Assembly: GCA_026993265.1 (NCBI GenBank)
Contig: JALWTY010000175.1
Coordinates: 1-35,685 of the forward strand
DNA: 35,685 bases
Direction: 5' to 3'
From: Desulfobacterales bacterium
Lineage (GTDB): Bacteria > Desulfobacterota > Desulfobulbia > Desulfobulbales > JAJRZW01
Shown in pieces: positions 1-6,881 of the stretch; the stretch's first letter is position 1, and every line of letters starts with the position of its first letter. Both the position numbers and the translations under genes were made by a program. The notes beneath the pieces are model-generated. The model was not told the origin of the DNA. It was given only the letters and a program-made list of their open reading frames with translations, and ran no database searches.

Positions 1-79
1 CAAAAGCAGAAAGGCAAAAATATCGCAAGGTTAAACGAGGTATTGCCTTCAGTATCCAGGCAGTTTTTACGATGCCGTC
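1..79 (+). repeat. Degenerate copy of the CGTAAAAA terminal-repeat element (copy A)
   Basis: This stretch resembles the internal and right-hand part of the element seen complete at 3355-3495 and 21068-21201: an A-rich start with GGCAAAAA, then TATCGCAAGGTT, then the right end TTTTTACGATGCCGTC. Its left end may lie outside the window. It is the most diverged of the recognisable copies. The assignment rests on visual alignment. Confidence 0.5.
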
Positions 80-80
80 A

Positions 81-228
81 ATGATGGACTCGTAACAACG
101 GGTCCATCATCCGCCGCAGGACGCGGAGGCGAAATTGCGCTGTTTGAAAAACTGCGTAATTTCGAGAGGAAAGCCGAAGCTACGCTTTGGCTTTCCGTTG
201 AGTAACAACGGCAGGAAGCCGTTGTTAC
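81..228 (+). repeat. Cluster of four consecutive hairpins
   Basis: Four inverted repeats follow one another. 81-89 pairs with 102-110 (ATGATGGAC/GTCCATCAT). 130-140 pairs with 154-164 (CGAAATTGCGC/GCGTAATTTCG, one G-U). 168-180 pairs with 184-196 (13 bp, one G-U). 202-212 pairs with 218-228 (GTAACAACGGC/GCCGTTGTTAC). Almost every base from 81 to 228 lies in or beside a stem. The first hairpin carries the ACTCGTAAC motif of the mobile repeat family found elsewhere in the window. It could be a REP-like cluster, a terminator region for the gene to the left, or a structured leader for the gene at 271. Confidence 0.75.
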
Positions 229-270
229 GATTTCATCATCAATTGTCAGGTAAAAATATAAAGGACAGAG

Positions 271-1005
271 GTGCGAACATTGCGGGAAGTAATAAGGAAT
301 CTCGTGCAGTTGCAGGCGGTTGATCTTGAGATAAAGAAGATCGACGAGGAACTGGCCGCGGCCAGCTCCGAGCTTGAAGCCATGCGCAAAAGCGTCGCCG
401 ACCACCAGGAGGCCATTGCCGAATACACCGCCAGGCTTGAGGAGGGCGAGGCCCGCCGCAAGGAGCTCGAGGCTGCGGTGGAAGAGGCCCAGGCCATGAT
501 CAAGGACCGGCAGAACAAGCTGATGAGCGTCCAGACCAACCGGGAGTACCAGTCCCTGCTCAAGGAGATCGACGACGCCAAGGCCGCCAACAAGGAGCGC
601 GAGGACGAGATCGTCCGGATCCTTGAGGAGGCCGAGTACGTCCAGGCCCGGCTGGACGAGCGCCGCGAGGTCTGCGAAAAGGAGGAGAAGGCCCTGGCCG
701 CGGCCGAGAAGGAGGCGGTGGACAAGGAGAAGAAGCTGAACGGGTCTCGCGAGAAGATCCTCAAGAAGCGGGATGCCGCAGCCAAAAAACTCGACGAGAA
801 ACGCCTCGGCCGCTACGAGAAGATCCGCGAGGTCCGCGACGGGGTCGCGGTGGTCGGGGTGAGGGACGGGGTATGCTACGGCTGTTACATGAACGTGCCC
901 CCGCAGCTCTACAACAACCTGCTCAAGGAGGACGCCCTGCTCTCCTGCCCCACCTGCAACCGGATGATATACTACATGCCCGAGCCCGAGACCACGGAAG
1001 GGTAG
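271..1005 (+). CDS. Coiled-coil C4-type zinc-ribbon protein
   Basis: The 244-residue protein is almost entirely charged and helical for its first 185 residues, a long coiled coil rich in Glu, Lys and Ala. It ends in a four-cysteine zinc ribbon: CYGC, then about 25 residues later CPTC. This architecture is that of the zf-RING_7 family (formerly DUF164), which is widespread in bacteria. The family is thought to bind nucleic acid or act as a scaffold, and its role is poorly defined. The start is GTG, chosen because AAGGA lies 6 bases upstream and the helical domain begins at once. The next gene starts 6 bp downstream and encodes an RNase H-fold protein, so the two are very likely co-transcribed. 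The family assignment is firm and the molecular role is not known. Confidence 0.85.
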   Translation: MRTLREVIRNLVQLQAVDLEIKKIDEELAAASSELEAMRKSVADHQEAIAEYTARLEEGEARRKELEAAVEEAQAMIKDRQNKLMSVQTNREYQSLLKEIDDAKAANKEREDEIVRILEEAEYVQARLDERREVCEKEEKALAAAEKEAVDKEKKLNGSREKILKKRDAAAKKLDEKRLGRYEKIREVRDGVAVVGVRDGVCYGCYMNVPPQLYNNLLKEDALLSCPTCNRMIYYMPEPETTEG

Positions 1006-1010
1006 GGTGA

Positions 1011-1607
1011 GTGAATCCGTTACGGTCACAATCGTATTCCCGGGTGCTTGCCGCCCTGGCGGAAAACCTTGGCGACGCCGAGATCCGGGCCGCGGTTCCG
1101 GATGCTGATCCGGCTGAAGTGAGGAAAATCCTGCGGGAGCTGGCCGGAAGGTTCCGGCCGGCGGTGGAGGGGGACAGCCGCAGTGCTGCTGACGCGGTCC
1201 CTGACGCCGCGGTCCTGTTCACCGACGGCGCAAGCCGCGGCAACCCCGGCGAGGCCGGGGCCGGGGCGGTGCTCACCGGGCCGGACGGCCGGGAGATCGC
1301 GTCCGGGCGCTGGTATCTCGGCCGGGTCACCAACAACGCGGCCGAGTACCTGGCCCTGATCCACGGCCTGGAAGAGGCCGCGGCCCGGGGGATAAAAAGA
1401 CTCGAGGTCCGCATGGACTCGGAACTGGTGGTCAGGCAGCTCAACGGCCGGTACCGGGTGAAGGACGCGGGTCTGAAGAAACTTTTCAGTCAGGTGCAGG
1501 AGTTGCGGCAGCGTTTCAGCCGGATTACCTTTACCCATGTGCGGCGGGAACAGAACCGCCGCGCCGACCGGCTCGCCAACGAGGCCATCGACCGGAAGGG
1601 CCGGTGA
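1011..1607 (+). CDS. Ribonuclease HI family protein
   Basis: The C-terminal two thirds (about residues 65-195) form an RNase H domain. The four acidic catalytic positions are recognisable: Asp in FTDGASRGNPG, Glu in NNAAEYLAL, Asp in RMDSELVVRQL, and Asp in NRRADRLANEA. Such enzymes cut the RNA strand of RNA-DNA hybrids. The extra N-terminal 60 residues are helical and resemble no domain I can name. The spacing pattern and the short basic loop place it with the RnhA-like/YpdQ group rather than classical E. coli RnhA. The GTG start lies 6 bp after the zinc-ribbon gene, so this is the second gene of a two-gene unit. The RNase P RNA gene follows on the same strand. Confidence 0.82.
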   Translation: MNPLRSQSYSRVLAALAENLGDAEIRAAVPDADPAEVRKILRELAGRFRPAVEGDSRSAADAVPDAAVLFTDGASRGNPGEAGAGAVLTGPDGREIASGRWYLGRVTNNAAEYLALIHGLEEAAARGIKRLEVRMDSELVVRQLNGRYRVKDAGLKKLFSQVQELRQRFSRITFTHVRREQNRRADRLANEAIDRKGR

Positions 1608-1611
1608 CAGA

Positions 1612-1650
1612 CGCAATTTCCGCGACGCGGATGGCTAAGCAGAAATTGCG
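1612..1650 (+). repeat. Inverted repeat after the RNase HI gene
   Basis: CGCAATTTC at 1612-1620 pairs with GAAATTGCG at 1642-1650, a perfect 9-bp stem with a 21-nt loop, starting 5 bases after the RNase HI stop codon. No T-run follows, so it is not a classic intrinsic terminator. The right arm is part of a 14-bp sequence repeated beyond the RNase P RNA gene at 2073-2086. A similar GAAATTGCG stem occurs at 130-164. Confidence 0.55.
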
Positions 1651-1695
1651 ATTGCAAGGAGTCAGCGTGGAGCGAAAGCGAAAAATATCCGGAAA

Positions 1696-2048
1696 GGCGC
1701 AGTGGCTGCGTGGCCGCTGCCTGCCCGCGCAGGCAGAGGAAAGTCCGAACTCCGCAGGGCAGGATGGTTCGTAACGCGAACGCCGGGCGACCGGGGGAAA
1801 GTGCCACAGAAAAGATACCGCCCCTTTCGAGGGGTAAGGGTGAAATGGCGAGGTAAGAGCTCACCGCTTTCATGGCGACATGAAAGGCATGGCAAACCCC
1901 ATCCGGAGCAAGACCAAATAGGGAGACGTTCGAGGGCGGCCCGTCCGATGTCTCCGGGTAGGTCGCAGGAGGGGCCGGGCGACCGGTCTCCAAGATAAAT
2001 GGCCACACCCCTTTGGGGCACAGAATTCGGCTTACAGGTCGCTGCGTC
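1696..2048 (+). ncRNA. rnpB: RNase P RNA, bacterial type A
   Basis: This is the catalytic RNA of RNase P, which removes 5' leaders from tRNA precursors. The universally conserved core is visible: AGAGGAAAGTCCGAACTCC from 1735, AGAGCTCACCGC near 1856, and the GGAGCAAGACCAAATAGGG region near 1905-1923. The 3' segment GGCTTACAGGTC sits just before the end. P1 is formed by 1696-1707 with 2037-2048, which sets the ends proposed here (353 nt, normal for type A). The same helix continues without a break for another 15 bp outside these ends (1681-1695 with 2049-2063). The true transcript may therefore be longer, or the extension may be a terminator and processing stem. Confidence 0.95.
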
Positions 2049-2072
2049 TTTCCGGGTATTTTTGATGGCGCC

Positions 2073-2086
2073 GCAGAAATTGCGAT
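2073..2086 (+). repeat. 14-bp direct repeat flanking rnpB (right copy)
   Basis: GCAGAAATTGCGAT at 2073-2086 is identical to 1639-1652, so the RNase P RNA gene lies between two direct copies. The surrounding 2050-2197 holds no gene. It includes a weak resemblance (2108-2197) to the dispersed element at 3355-3495, ending in GGTTTTTTACGGATTCCC just before the ispDF start codon. Confidence 0.6.
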
Positions 2087-2197
2087 CTGCGTGTCACAGC
2101 GGGGTCGCGCAATACTCGGCGTACCTGAACCCCTGCATTCCTTGTGATCCTTCGCTGCCTGTCCATGGGGCATGGCTGCGGTTTTTTACGGATTCCC

Positions 2198-3418
2198 ATG
2201 GCCGATATAAAAGAACTCACCGTGGCCGCGGTCATTCCTGCCGGCGGGGCCGGTCTGCGCATGGGCGCGGACCGGCCCAAGCAGTTTCTGCCCCTAGCCG
2301 GGGCGCCGCTGCTTGCGCGGACAGTGGCGGTGTTCGCGGCGATGGAGGAGATAAGCGAGGTGGTGGTGGCGCTTCCGGCCGCCCATCTCGATGAGGGGCG
2401 GCGGCTGCTCGCCGGTATTCCCGGTCTGCGCCTGGTCACGGGCGGCGTTACCCGGCAGGAATCGGTGGCCCGCGGCCTTGCCGCGCTGGATGACAGGGTT
2501 GATGTCGTCCTGGTCCACGACGGGGCCCGGCCGCTGGTCTCCGCTGAACTGGTGCGCGCGTGCATCGAGGCCGCGGCCGGGGACGGCGCGGCCGTGGCTG
2601 CGGTGCCGGTGGCCGACACCCTGAAGCGGGTGGAAGACGGCCGGATCGTGGCCACGGTGGAGCGCGACGGGCTCTGGCGGGCCCAGACTCCGCAGGCGGC
2701 GCGTCTCTCCCTCTTGCGTCGGGCCATGGCCGCCGCGGACGAGGAAGGCTTCACCGGCACGGACGAGTGTTCGCTCCTCGAGCGCGCCGGCGTTCCGGTG
2801 ACCGTGGTGCCTGGCGCGGAGAGCAACCTCAAGGTGACCAGACCGGAGGACATGATGATAGCCGAAGCCATGCTTGGCCGGGCAGAACCCCCGAGGATCG
2901 GCCACGGTTACGACGCTCACCGTTTCGCCGCCGGCCGCGAACTCGTCCTCGGTGGGGTGCGGATAGACTGGGACCTTGGCCTCGACGGCCATTCCGACGC
3001 CGACGTCCTCTGCCACGCGGTCTGCGACGCCATCCTCGGCGCCCTGGCCGCGGGCGACATCGGCAGCCACTTCCCGGACAGCGATCCCGCCTACCGTGGG
3101 ATATCGAGCCTGAAACTCCTGGAGGAGGTGGCGGCAATGGCCGGGAAGAGGGGCTGGATGGTGGCCGGTCTCGATGCCACTGTCATCGCCCAGGCCCCTA
3201 AGCTTGCGCCCCACATCAGCGCCATGCGTGAAAACCTGGCCAGGAGCGCCGGAATATCCCCGGACCGGGTCAGCGTCAAGGCCACCACCACCGAAAAGAT
3301 GGGGTTCTGCGGCCGTGGCGAAGGCATCGCCGCCCATGCGGTGGTCATGCTTGACCGGCTCGTAAAAGGCCCGCTTTTGCGGCATTTTTACGAGCCGGAA
3401 GGCAAAAGTCAAAAGTAA
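2198..3418 (+). CDS. ispDF: Bifunctional IspD/IspF enzyme of the MEP isoprenoid pathway
   Basis: The protein fuses two enzymes of the non-mevalonate route. The N-terminal part (about residues 8-225) is 2-C-methylerythritol 4-phosphate cytidylyltransferase. It shows the nucleotide-binding signature PAGGAGLRMG followed by PKQF, and VHDGARPLV. The C-terminal part is 2-C-methylerythritol 2,4-cyclodiphosphate synthase, with metal-binding Asp and His in GYDAHRF, the conserved DGHSDADVLCHA, and the closing KATTTEKMGFCGRGEGIAAHA. I start at ATG 2198 because the IspD fold begins there; an upstream in-frame start at 2144 would add 18 residues of unlikely sequence. The last roughly 21 codons come from an inserted repeat element (3355 onward), and the stop codon is formed by its heptad array. 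The IspF core is complete before that point, so the enzyme should work. Confidence 0.93.
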   Translation: MADIKELTVAAVIPAGGAGLRMGADRPKQFLPLAGAPLLARTVAVFAAMEEISEVVVALPAAHLDEGRRLLAGIPGLRLVTGGVTRQESVARGLAALDDRVDVVLVHDGARPLVSAELVRACIEAAAGDGAAVAAVPVADTLKRVEDGRIVATVERDGLWRAQTPQAARLSLLRRAMAAADEEGFTGTDECSLLERAGVPVTVVPGAESNLKVTRPEDMMIAEAMLGRAEPPRIGHGYDAHRFAAGRELVLGGVRIDWDLGLDGHSDADVLCHAVCDAILGALAAGDIGSHFPDSDPAYRGISSLKLLEEVAAMAGKRGWMVAGLDATVIAQAPKLAPHISAMRENLARSAGISPDRVSVKATTTEKMGFCGRGEGIAAHAVVMLDRLVKGPLLRHFYEPEGKSQK

Positions 3419-3495
3419 AAAGTCAAAAGTATCGGTAGGTTACGAATCAGGCATTTTGTGCCTTCGGTGCTGTCCCGGGTTTTTACGAGGCCATC
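3355..3495 (+). mobile_element. Short terminal-inverted-repeat element, full copy (copy B)
   Basis: The left end CCGGCTCGTAAAA begins a hairpin closed by TTTTTACGAGCCGG (3355-3398). Four heptads follow (CAAAAGT, CAAAAGT, AAAAAGT, CAAAAGT at 3403-3430), then a unique part with ATCGGTAGGTTACGAATCAG, and the right end TTTTTACGAGGCCATC. The right end is the inverted complement of the left end. ATGCTTGA occurs just outside both ends (3347-3354 and 3496-3503), with two further matching bases (TC) before each copy. This is the pattern of a target-site duplication. There is no coding capacity, so if mobile it needs enzymes in trans. Confidence 0.75.
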
Positions 3496-3516
3496 ATGCT
3501 TGAGGGGTTTAGGGAC

Positions 3517-4065
3517 TTAGGGGGCGGTGGCCCCGTAGCTTGCGATTTTGCTGTGGATCGCCCCGCCCGGGGCAAGGCGGCTCTCGTAGAGGTGGAAACG
3601 CTCCACGGTGAAGGCCGGGCTGGCAAGGCCGCCGTGGAGGGCGAGGAAGTCGCGCACCTGCCTGGTGACCGGTCTCTTGAGCCTTGCGAGGGTGAGGTGG
3701 GGGTGATACCTTCTTCCCTCCGGCGCGATCCCGGCCCGGTTGACCAGGCGGGTCTCGATCCTTGCCTGGAGGGCGAAGAGTTCCTCCGACCTGGCCAGCC
3801 CGGCCCAGAGAATCCGGGGCATGCCCCTGGGCGGGAAGACGCCGCAGCCGGCAAGGGAGATGGAGAAGGGCGCGAACTGGAGTTCGCGCAGGACCTCGTC
3901 GATCCTCCTGGTGGTGAGCCGGTCCACCTCGCCGATGAAGCGCAGGGTCAGGTGGATCTGTTCCTCCGGGGTCCAGCGGACTCCTTTCAGCCCGAAACAG
4001 ATGCGGGCCAGGCCGGCGCGGATGTTGTCCGGCGGATCGATGGCGATGAAGAGACGGTCGAGCAT
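3517..4065 (-). CDS. thpR: RNA 2',3'-cyclic phosphodiesterase (2H phosphoesterase)
   Basis: The 182-residue protein starts MLDRLFIAIDPP and carries the two HxTx motifs of the 2H phosphoesterase family: HLTL at residues 38-41 and HLTL at 123-126. These motifs form the active site in LigT/ThpR enzymes, which open 2',3'-cyclic phosphates on RNA ends. The length is typical. The reading frame is open for 127 codons further upstream, but that part overlaps aroD in antisense and lacks family sequence, so I take the ATG at 4065. It is transcribed toward ispDF and away from aroD, with only 24 bp between the two divergent start codons. No promoter is obvious there. Confidence 0.9.
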   Translation of the reverse strand: MLDRLFIAIDPPDNIRAGLARICFGLKGVRWTPEEQIHLTLRFIGEVDRLTTRRIDEVLRELQFAPFSISLAGCGVFPPRGMPRILWAGLARSEELFALQARIETRLVNRAGIAPEGRRYHPHLTLARLKRPVTRQVRDFLALHGGLASPAFTVERFHLYESRLAPGGAIHSKIASYGATAP

Positions 4066-4089
4066 GGCAGGCCTGCCGAAAGGGATGAG

Positions 4090-4773
4090 ATGACCGGAAA
4101 GATCTGTGTCTCCATAGCCGCGGCCACCCCGGCGGAGGTGGCGTCCGCGGCCGCGGCCGCGGCCTCGGCCGACGTGATCGAGGTGCGCCTCGACGCCCTC
4201 GCCTCCCGGGTGAGTATAGACGATTTCGCCGCCGCCGGAAACGGGGGCCGCGAGCTCCTCTTCACCAACCGGCCCCCCTGGGAAGGCGGCGGCTTCTCCG
4301 GCAGCGAGGAGGAGCGGACCGCGCCCCTGATCGAGGCGGCGGGCCGCGGGTTCTGGGCCGACATCGAGCTTTCCGCCCCGGAGGCGAGCCGCCGGGCCGT
4401 GATCGGGGCCGCGGCCCCGGACGCCAGGGTGATCGTATCCTGGCACGACTTCTCATCCACCCCGGACCCGCGGGAGCTTTCCGCCATCCTGGCCCGGATG
4501 GCCGAGAGCGGCGCCCATGTGGGCAAGATCGTGACCACGGCCCACGGCCCGAACGATGTCCTGCGGGTGTTGTCCCTGCTGGAAGAGGCCGCGGCCCGGG
4601 ATTTTCCCCTGATCGCCTTCTGCATGGGCGAGGCGGGCCGGATAAGCCGGGTGGCCACCCTGTTCCTCGGCGGTTTCATGAGCTACGTTGCCCCGGACGA
4701 GGGCGGCGGGGCCACCGCGCCGGGGCAGCTCACCCTTTCCGCCATGCGGCGGATCATCGGGGAGATGGCATGA
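4090..4773 (+). CDS. aroD: Type I 3-dehydroquinate dehydratase
   Basis: This enzyme dehydrates 3-dehydroquinate to 3-dehydroshikimate through a lysine Schiff base. The 227-residue protein shows the type I features: EVRLDAL near the N-terminus, catalytic His in VSWHDF, the Schiff-base Lys in GKIVTTAH, the Arg of MGEAGRISRV, and the late GQ in APGQLTL. The start is ATG 4090 with AGGGATGAG just upstream. The frame is open far upstream (to 3496) only because it lies antisense to thpR. Its stop overlaps the aroE start (ATGA), and aroE in turn overlaps aroA, so three steps of the shikimate pathway are translationally coupled. Confidence 0.93.
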   Translation: MTGKICVSIAAATPAEVASAAAAAASADVIEVRLDALASRVSIDDFAAAGNGGRELLFTNRPPWEGGGFSGSEEERTAPLIEAAGRGFWADIELSAPEASRRAVIGAAAPDARVIVSWHDFSSTPDPRELSAILARMAESGAHVGKIVTTAHGPNDVLRVLSLLEEAAARDFPLIAFCMGEAGRISRVATLFLGGFMSYVAPDEGGGATAPGQLTLSAMRRIIGEMA

Positions 4774-5582
4774 AGATAGACGGCGCCACCCTGGTCCACG
4801 GCATCATCGGCAAGCCCGTGGCCCACAGCCTGAGCCCGGCCATGCACAACAGCGCCTTTGCGGCCCTGGGCATGAACCGGGTCTACGTCGCCTTCGAGGT
4901 CAGCGACCTGCCCCGGGCCGTGGCCGGGATCCGCGGCCTCGGCCTGGCCGGGCTCAGCGTCACCATTCCCCACAAGGAGGCGATAATCCCCCATCTCGAC
5001 GAGGTCGAGCCGGTGGCCGCGGCCATCGGCGCGGTCAACACCGTGGTCTGCCGCGGCGGCAGGCTCGTGGGGCACAACACCGACTGGACCGGCGCCAACC
5101 GGGCCCTGGCCCGGGAGATGGAGCTTGCCGGCAGCCGGGTGGTTCTCATCGGCGCGGGCGGCGCGGCCCGGGCCATAGGCTTTGGACTGATCGAGGCCGG
5201 GGCCGGGGTGGTGGTGGCCAACCGCGGCCGCGAGCGGGGCGAGGCCCTGGCCCGCGACCTTGGCTGCGGTTTCGTCCCCCTTGAGGAGATGGAAGATGTC
5301 AGCGGCGACGCCCTGGTGAACGCGACCAGCGTGGGCATGGAGCCTGATGTGGAAAAGTGCCCGGTCCCGGCGGCGGCCGTGAAGAGATTCCCCGTGGTCA
5401 TGGACATCGTGTACGCGCCGGTGCGCACCCGGCTCCTTGCCGAGGCCGAGGCGGCCGGGTGCCGGGTGGTGAACGGCCTCGAGATGCTGCTTTACCAGGG
5501 CATGGCCCAGTTCGAGCTCTGGACCGGGGAGAAGGCCCCGGAGGAGGTCATGCGCGGGGTGCTGGAGGAGAGGTTCGGATGA
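4770..5582 (+). CDS. aroE: Shikimate dehydrogenase (NADP+)
   Basis: The 270-residue protein reduces 3-dehydroshikimate to shikimate. The substrate domain has GKPVAHSLSPAMHNSAF and the catalytic Lys in VTIPHKE, followed by the partner Asp in GHNTDWTG. The Rossmann domain starts with VVLIGAGGAARA, and NRGRERGEAL supplies the basic residues that favour the NADP phosphate. NATSVGM and the C-terminal GLEMLLYQGMAQFELWTG helix are family hallmarks. It overlaps aroD by ATGA at the start and aroA by ATGA at the end. Nothing is missing relative to the family. Confidence 0.95.
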   Translation: MKIDGATLVHGIIGKPVAHSLSPAMHNSAFAALGMNRVYVAFEVSDLPRAVAGIRGLGLAGLSVTIPHKEAIIPHLDEVEPVAAAIGAVNTVVCRGGRLVGHNTDWTGANRALAREMELAGSRVVLIGAGGAARAIGFGLIEAGAGVVVANRGRERGEALARDLGCGFVPLEEMEDVSGDALVNATSVGMEPDVEKCPVPAAAVKRFPVVMDIVYAPVRTRLLAEAEAAGCRVVNGLEMLLYQGMAQFELWTGEKAPEEVMRGVLEERFG

Positions 5583-6853
5583 AGAGACTTGCGACCGCAG
5601 GCCGGCCGGTGGACGCGGAGGTCCGCGTGCCCGGCTCCAAGAGCATAACCCAGCGGGCCCTGGTGGCAGCGGCCCTGGCCGAGGGCGAGAGCCTGATCCA
5701 CGGCCCCCTGGCCAGCGAGGACACCGAATACACCGCCCGGGCGCTCGCGCTGATGGGGATCGGCGTGGACCGGGAAGGGGACCCCTGGCGGATAAAAGGT
5801 TCCGGCGGCAGGATATCCGCTCCGGACCGGGAGATATACCTGGGCAACAACGGCACCGCCACCCGCATCCTCACCTCCATCGCCGCCCTCGGCCGCGGCC
5901 GCATCGTTATCACCGGCAACGACCGCTTGAGGGAACGGCCCATCCTGCCGCTGGTCCGGGCCCTGCGCGGCTGGGGAGTGGAGATAGACTGCGCTCCCGG
6001 CGGCTGCCCGCCGGTGGAGATAAAGGCCGGCGGCATCGAGGGCGGGGTCACCACGCTCGCGCCCGGGCTTTCGAGCCAGTACCTCTCCTCCCTGCTGCTC
6101 GCGGCTCCCTGCTGCCGCCGTCCCTGCGAGATCAGGATCGAGGGCGAGGTCCTTTCCCGGCCGTACGTGCGCATGACCCTGAAGGTTATGGAACAGTTCG
6201 GCGCCAGGGTGGAGGCGGCGGAGGACCTGTCCTGTTTCCGGGTCCAGCCCTGCGGTTATGCGGCCCGCGACTACCGGGTGGAGGGCGACGCCTCGGGCGC
6301 GTCCTACTTCTGGGCCGCTGCCGCGGTCACCGGCGGCCGGGTGCGGGTTGAGAACGTGCCTGCGGACTCCATGCAGGGCGACGCGGTCTTCGTGGACATC
6401 CTCGCCCGGATGGGCTGCCGGGTGGAGAAGGACCCGGACGGGATAACCGTGTCAGCCCCGCGGCCCCTGCAGGGAATCGAGGTGGACATGGGCGACTGCC
6501 CGGACGTGGTCCCCACCCTGGCGGTGGTGGCCGCCGTTGCCCGCGGCGATACCCGCATCACCAACATCGCCCATCTCCGGGTCAAGGAATGCGACCGGCT
6601 CGCGGTCATGGCCGGGGAACTGGCCAGGGTCGGGATCAAAACCGTGGAGGGGGATGACTGTCTCGTGGTCCGCGGCTGCGGCAAGAGCGGCCTGCCGGAG
6701 CGGGGCACAACGGTTAAGACCCACGACGACCATCGCATCGCCATGAGTTTCGCGGTTCTTGGTCTTGCGGTGCCGGGAATGGCGGTGGACGATCCCGGCT
6801 GCGTGGCCAAGTCTTTTCCTGATTTCTGGGATAGGTTTTCGCGGCTGCTTTGA
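5579..6853 (+). CDS. aroA: 3-phosphoshikimate 1-carboxyvinyltransferase (EPSP synthase)
   Basis: The 424-residue enzyme joins phosphoenolpyruvate to shikimate 3-phosphate. Visible signatures are GSKSITQRALVAAAL near the N-terminus, LGNNGTATRIL, RERPI, and the substrate-binding VKECDRLAVMAGEL and KTHDDHRIAMSFAV near the C-terminus. The position usually occupied by NAGTAMR reads NNGTATR here, a mild departure from the common enterobacterial form. The start ATG 5579 overlaps the aroE stop (ATGA). It is the last gene of the aroD-aroE-aroA unit. A second-family repeat begins 2 bases after the stop codon, and the next gene faces it with 25 bp between. Confidence 0.95.
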   Translation: MKRLATAGRPVDAEVRVPGSKSITQRALVAAALAEGESLIHGPLASEDTEYTARALALMGIGVDREGDPWRIKGSGGRISAPDREIYLGNNGTATRILTSIAALGRGRIVITGNDRLRERPILPLVRALRGWGVEIDCAPGGCPPVEIKAGGIEGGVTTLAPGLSSQYLSSLLLAAPCCRRPCEIRIEGEVLSRPYVRMTLKVMEQFGARVEAAEDLSCFRVQPCGYAARDYRVEGDASGASYFWAAAAVTGGRVRVENVPADSMQGDAVFVDILARMGCRVEKDPDGITVSAPRPLQGIEVDMGDCPDVVPTLAVVAAVARGDTRITNIAHLRVKECDRLAVMAGELARVGIKTVEGDDCLVVRGCGKSGLPERGTTVKTHDDHRIAMSFAVLGLAVPGMAVDDPGCVAKSFPDFWDRFSRLL

Positions 6854-6854
6854 A

Positions 6855-6881
6855 CCTGAATCCGTGAGCGGCGGCGGTTCA
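6855..6881 (+). repeat. CTGAATCCGTGAG-family repeat with a hairpin, between aroA and the PilZ gene
   Basis: CCTGAATCCGTGAGCG starts two bases after the aroA stop. CCTGAA at 6855-6860 pairs with TTCAGG at 6878-6883, giving a hairpin between two converging genes. The PilZ stop codon lies inside the right arm. Related copies occur at 9169, 28563 and 29287. Confidence 0.5.

Noticed and set aside
67-1029. 320-codon frame on the minus strand opposite the zinc-ribbon gene
   Set aside because: A shadow of the coiled-coil gene in GC-rich DNA, made of Leu/Val-rich repeats with no domain.
3496-4089. Open frame in phase with aroD from 3496 that would add about 198 residues to AroD
   Set aside because: It is antisense to thpR, has no family sequence, and AroD is complete from ATG 4090 with its own ribosome-binding site.
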